Positions 62,428 to 64,000 of a stretch of 64,000 nt of DNA are shown here, in pieces (within the stretch, counting starts at the first letter, position 1; every line of letters begins with the position of its first letter). A program made the position numbers and the translations under genes. This DNA is from Dyella_B humi (lineage in GTDB: Bacteria; Pseudomonadota; Gammaproteobacteria; Xanthomonadales; Rhodanobacteraceae). The notes under the pieces are model-generated. The model was given only the letters and a program-made list of their open reading frames with translations, ran no database searches and was not told where the DNA came from. The stretch lies in assembly GCF_044904605.1 (NCBI RefSeq), contig NZ_JADIKI010000021.1, forward strand, positions 186,001 through 250,000, given 5' to 3'.

Positions 62428-62735
62428 CTATGTGGCGACAAAGCGATTTGACGTTGCTTTATCGTGCGTAGGCTGGGATGACAATCCACCAAATAGAATG
62501 GCAAAACAGCTGGAATTATCAGTTCAATCTACGCGCGACTGAGGTAAGCCAAACCACCTGAATACGTCCGGTAGACGCTTCTTTCATTCCACTATCACTG
62601 CCGCTGCCGTAAAAAAACGACGGCGCTCGAACGAGCGCTAGGGAGCGAGCCCAGCGCCATAGTGGCCGCTATGCGACTTGCAGAGGGGAAGCCGCACTCA
62701 CGAATGCTAGCGGCCAGGCCCGAGGATTTCATTCC
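62428..62735. other. Spacer with a half-copy of the GTAGGCTGGGAT repeat
   Basis: This 308-bp region holds a half copy of the REP-like repeat (CGTAGGCTGGGATGACAATCC, 62467-62487) and the presumed promoter of the second GT2 gene. No open frame of interest is seen. Confidence 0.5.
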
Positions 62736-63635
62736 ATGCACGATGAGGCGAACACCGCAATCAGCGAGGCTGGCAACGATGTATTCGCTGCACAACAGGC
62801 TCCGGTAAGCGTGGTGGTTCCTTGCTTTCGCTGTACGGCGACCATCGATGATGCGATCGCTTCGATCAAGGCACAGACATTGCTCCCTGCCGAGGTCCTG
62901 CTGGTGGAAGACGGCAGCGGCGATGGTACGCTCGCAGCGCTGCACCGGGTCGCCGCTGCCCATGAGGACGGCTGGATCAAGGTGATCGCGCTAGCGGATA
63001 ACGGTGGTCCATCGCGTGCGCGCAATGCCGGGTGGGAGCGCGCCGTACAGCCTTACATTGCCTTCCTCGATGCGGACGACACTTGGGGGCCGCGCAAGCT
63101 TGAGCTCCAGATGGCAGCGTTGAAAGCAGACCCATCCATTGCGCTGATCGCGCACCGGATGATTGTGCGTCCGCGTGGGACACCTATTCCCGAGTTGCAA
63201 GGGCCACCACGAACGCAGATCATCGGACGCGGCCGTTTGCTGTTTCACAACCCCTTTCCCACTGCTTCGGTGATGCTGCGCCGCGACCTGCCGTATCGCT
63301 TCGATCATCAGGTCTGGTATTCGGAGGACTACCTCCTGTGGTCACAGATCCTGTTTTCCGGTCACCGCTGCGCCAAGATCGATCAGGTCTTGGCGATCTG
63401 GAACCAGCGCGGTCCGGGCGAGCACGGACTCAGCGATAACTTCATGGCGGTCCATCGTGCCCGACGCATCATGCGCCGCCGGCTTATGCGCGAGGGCTTC
63501 ATCAGCCTGCCCGAGTATCTGTTTACGCTCGCCGTGGGTGTGCTGTCCCTCATACGCCGCAAATTGAGGCCCCTCAGGCCTGCACCCATGCCAAGCGTTG
63601 AGGGTGTTGCAACGCATCGCCAAGCCTTTAAATGA
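62736..63635 (+). CDS. GT2 family glycosyltransferase (paralogue of 51955)
   Basis: A 299-residue GT-A transferase. VSVVVPCFRCTATIDDAIAS, LLVEDGSGDGTLAALHRVAA, NNGGPSRARN-like ADNGGPSRARNAGWERAV and FLDADDTW are clear, as is the later SEDYLLWSQILFSGHRCAKI. It is paralogous to the GT2 gene at 51955, from which it differs mainly in the N-terminus. It is preceded by a terminator and therefore has its own promoter. It is the last plus-strand gene, convergent with the flippase gene. Confidence 0.9.
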   Translation: MHDEANTAISEAGNDVFAAQQAPVSVVVPCFRCTATIDDAIASIKAQTLLPAEVLLVEDGSGDGTLAALHRVAAAHEDGWIKVIALADNGGPSRARNAGWERAVQPYIAFLDADDTWGPRKLELQMAALKADPSIALIAHRMIVRPRGTPIPELQGPPRTQIIGRGRLLFHNPFPTASVMLRRDLPYRFDHQVWYSEDYLLWSQILFSGHRCAKIDQVLAIWNQRGPGEHGLSDNFMAVHRARRIMRRRLMREGFISLPEYLFTLAVGVLSLIRRKLRPLRPAPMPSVEGVATHRQAFK

Positions 63636-63711
63636 TGCGGCGGCGGTGAGAGATTAGAAGTGCGTAGACTGGGGTGAAAACGTCAGCATTGCGATGTATG
63701 CGCGACTCAGA

Positions 63712-64000
63712 TTAAATCCTGCGCGCATGAAACCTGCGCATTCCCCCATACATCGCGAGCAACAGCGACACCTCACCTGCAACCGTAGCGATCGCAGCAC
63801 CCATTTCGTGATACGTGGGAATCAGCATGACGTTGAACACCACGACCATCACCGCGCTCAAGCCCATCGCCACCACGCGATATCGCATGTGCTGCTCATT
63901 GAGCAAGGCCGAACTGACGGCCGTGGATAGAAAGCGCACCGGTACACACACTGCCAGCACCGTCAGCACTCGCACCACCGGCTTGTATTTCTCACCGAAG
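63712..64000 (-). CDS. C-terminal part of a polysaccharide flippase/MOP-type transporter (5' end outside window)
   Basis: The minus strand reads FGEKYKPVVRVLTVLAVCVP from the right edge, then VRFLSTAVSSALLNEQHMRY and two hydrophobic helices (VVAMGLSAVMVVVFNVMLIP; AAIATVAGEVSLLLAMYG), ending HARRI. The motif of loop plus helix resembles the C-terminal helices of Wzx/MATE-like polysaccharide export proteins. Only the last 96 residues are visible, so the match is limited. A flippase fits the presence of WecA-like, GT and EpsG polymerase genes in the same locus. Confidence 0.7.
   Translation of the reverse strand, partial: FGEKYKPVVRVLTVLAVCVPVRFLSTAVSSALLNEQHMRYRVVAMGLSAVMVVVFNVMLIPTYHEMGAAIATVAGEVSLLLAMYGGMRRFHARRI

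Noticed and set aside
1..64000. CRISPR arrays, tRNA or rRNA genes, integrases or intact insertion sequences
   Set aside because: No regularly spaced repeats with unique spacers, no cloverleaf or rRNA signature and no transposase domain were noticed on either strand.

Overview
The window reads as one chromosomal stretch of a G+C-rich (roughly 60%) gammaproteobacterium of the Xanthomonadales, most likely the Rhodanobacteraceae (a Dyella, Luteibacter or Rhodanobacter-like soil or plant-associated species). This rests on gene content and protein style: a very long TonB-dependent receptor of the plant-carbohydrate type, an intact xylA-B-F-G-H operon with a divergent AraC-type XylR, a pilE-fimT-pilV-pilW-pilX-pilY1 cluster, and a Wzx/Wzy-type exopolysaccharide locus. 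The genus is an inference. No rRNA, tRNA, CRISPR array or intact transposase gene was recognised.

Layout. (1) 1-6019, minus strand: type VI secretion genes tssB-tssC-hcp-tagJ-tssE-tssF, with tssF running off the left edge and a 263-bp foldback element wedged exactly between tssE and tssF. (2) 6478-7466, minus strand: a lambda-endolysin-like (GH104) muralytic protein overlapping by 4 bp a signal-peptide protein, an apparent effector/immunity pair. (3) 7650-8638: a gene graveyard with an NTF2-like fragment and head-to-head remnants of a DmeR-type metal repressor and a DmeF-type CDF metal exporter. (4) 8718-12680: a small secreted protein, an FHA protein, a transmembrane Ser/Thr kinase and a LysM/TPR lipoprotein, plausibly T6SS post-translational control. 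(5) 13189-20581, plus strand: type IV pilus minor pilins and the PilY1 adhesin, closed by a strong terminator.

(6) 20822-49643 is largely a hemicellulose island, consistent with xyloglucan and xylose use. It has a GH12 endoglucanase/xyloglucanase, a GH43 enzyme, xylose uptake and isomerase/kinase genes with XylR, an MFS carrier, a porin, a DctB-like sensor kinase with a convergent LuxR-type regulator, GH3, GH35 and GH74 enzymes and a TonB-dependent receptor. A sensible path is capture of large oligosaccharides by the receptor, endo-cleavage by GH74/GH12, removal of galactose by GH35 and of glucose or xylose by GH3/GH43, then xylose uptake by XylFGH and conversion by XylA/XylB.

(7) 50810-64000: an exopolysaccharide locus behind a low-G+C leader. 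It holds a WecA/MraY-type initiating transferase, two paralogous GT2 transferases, an EpsG-type polymerase, a GT4 transferase and the C-terminus of a flippase. Embedded in it are two tandem asparagine-synthetase-like PP-loop proteins that lack the glutaminase domain and three paralogous right-handed beta-helix proteins. This combination is the best candidate for an undescribed biochemical system in the window.

(8) Dispersed palindromic repeats of at least four kinds punctuate the intergenic spaces: foldback elements of about 265-280 bp with two internal hairpins, paired 27-bp CGTCATTCC...GGAATCCA arms, GTAGGCTGGGAT hairpins, and a 109-bp CTCCCCTGCTTGCAGGGG element present once in each orientation.
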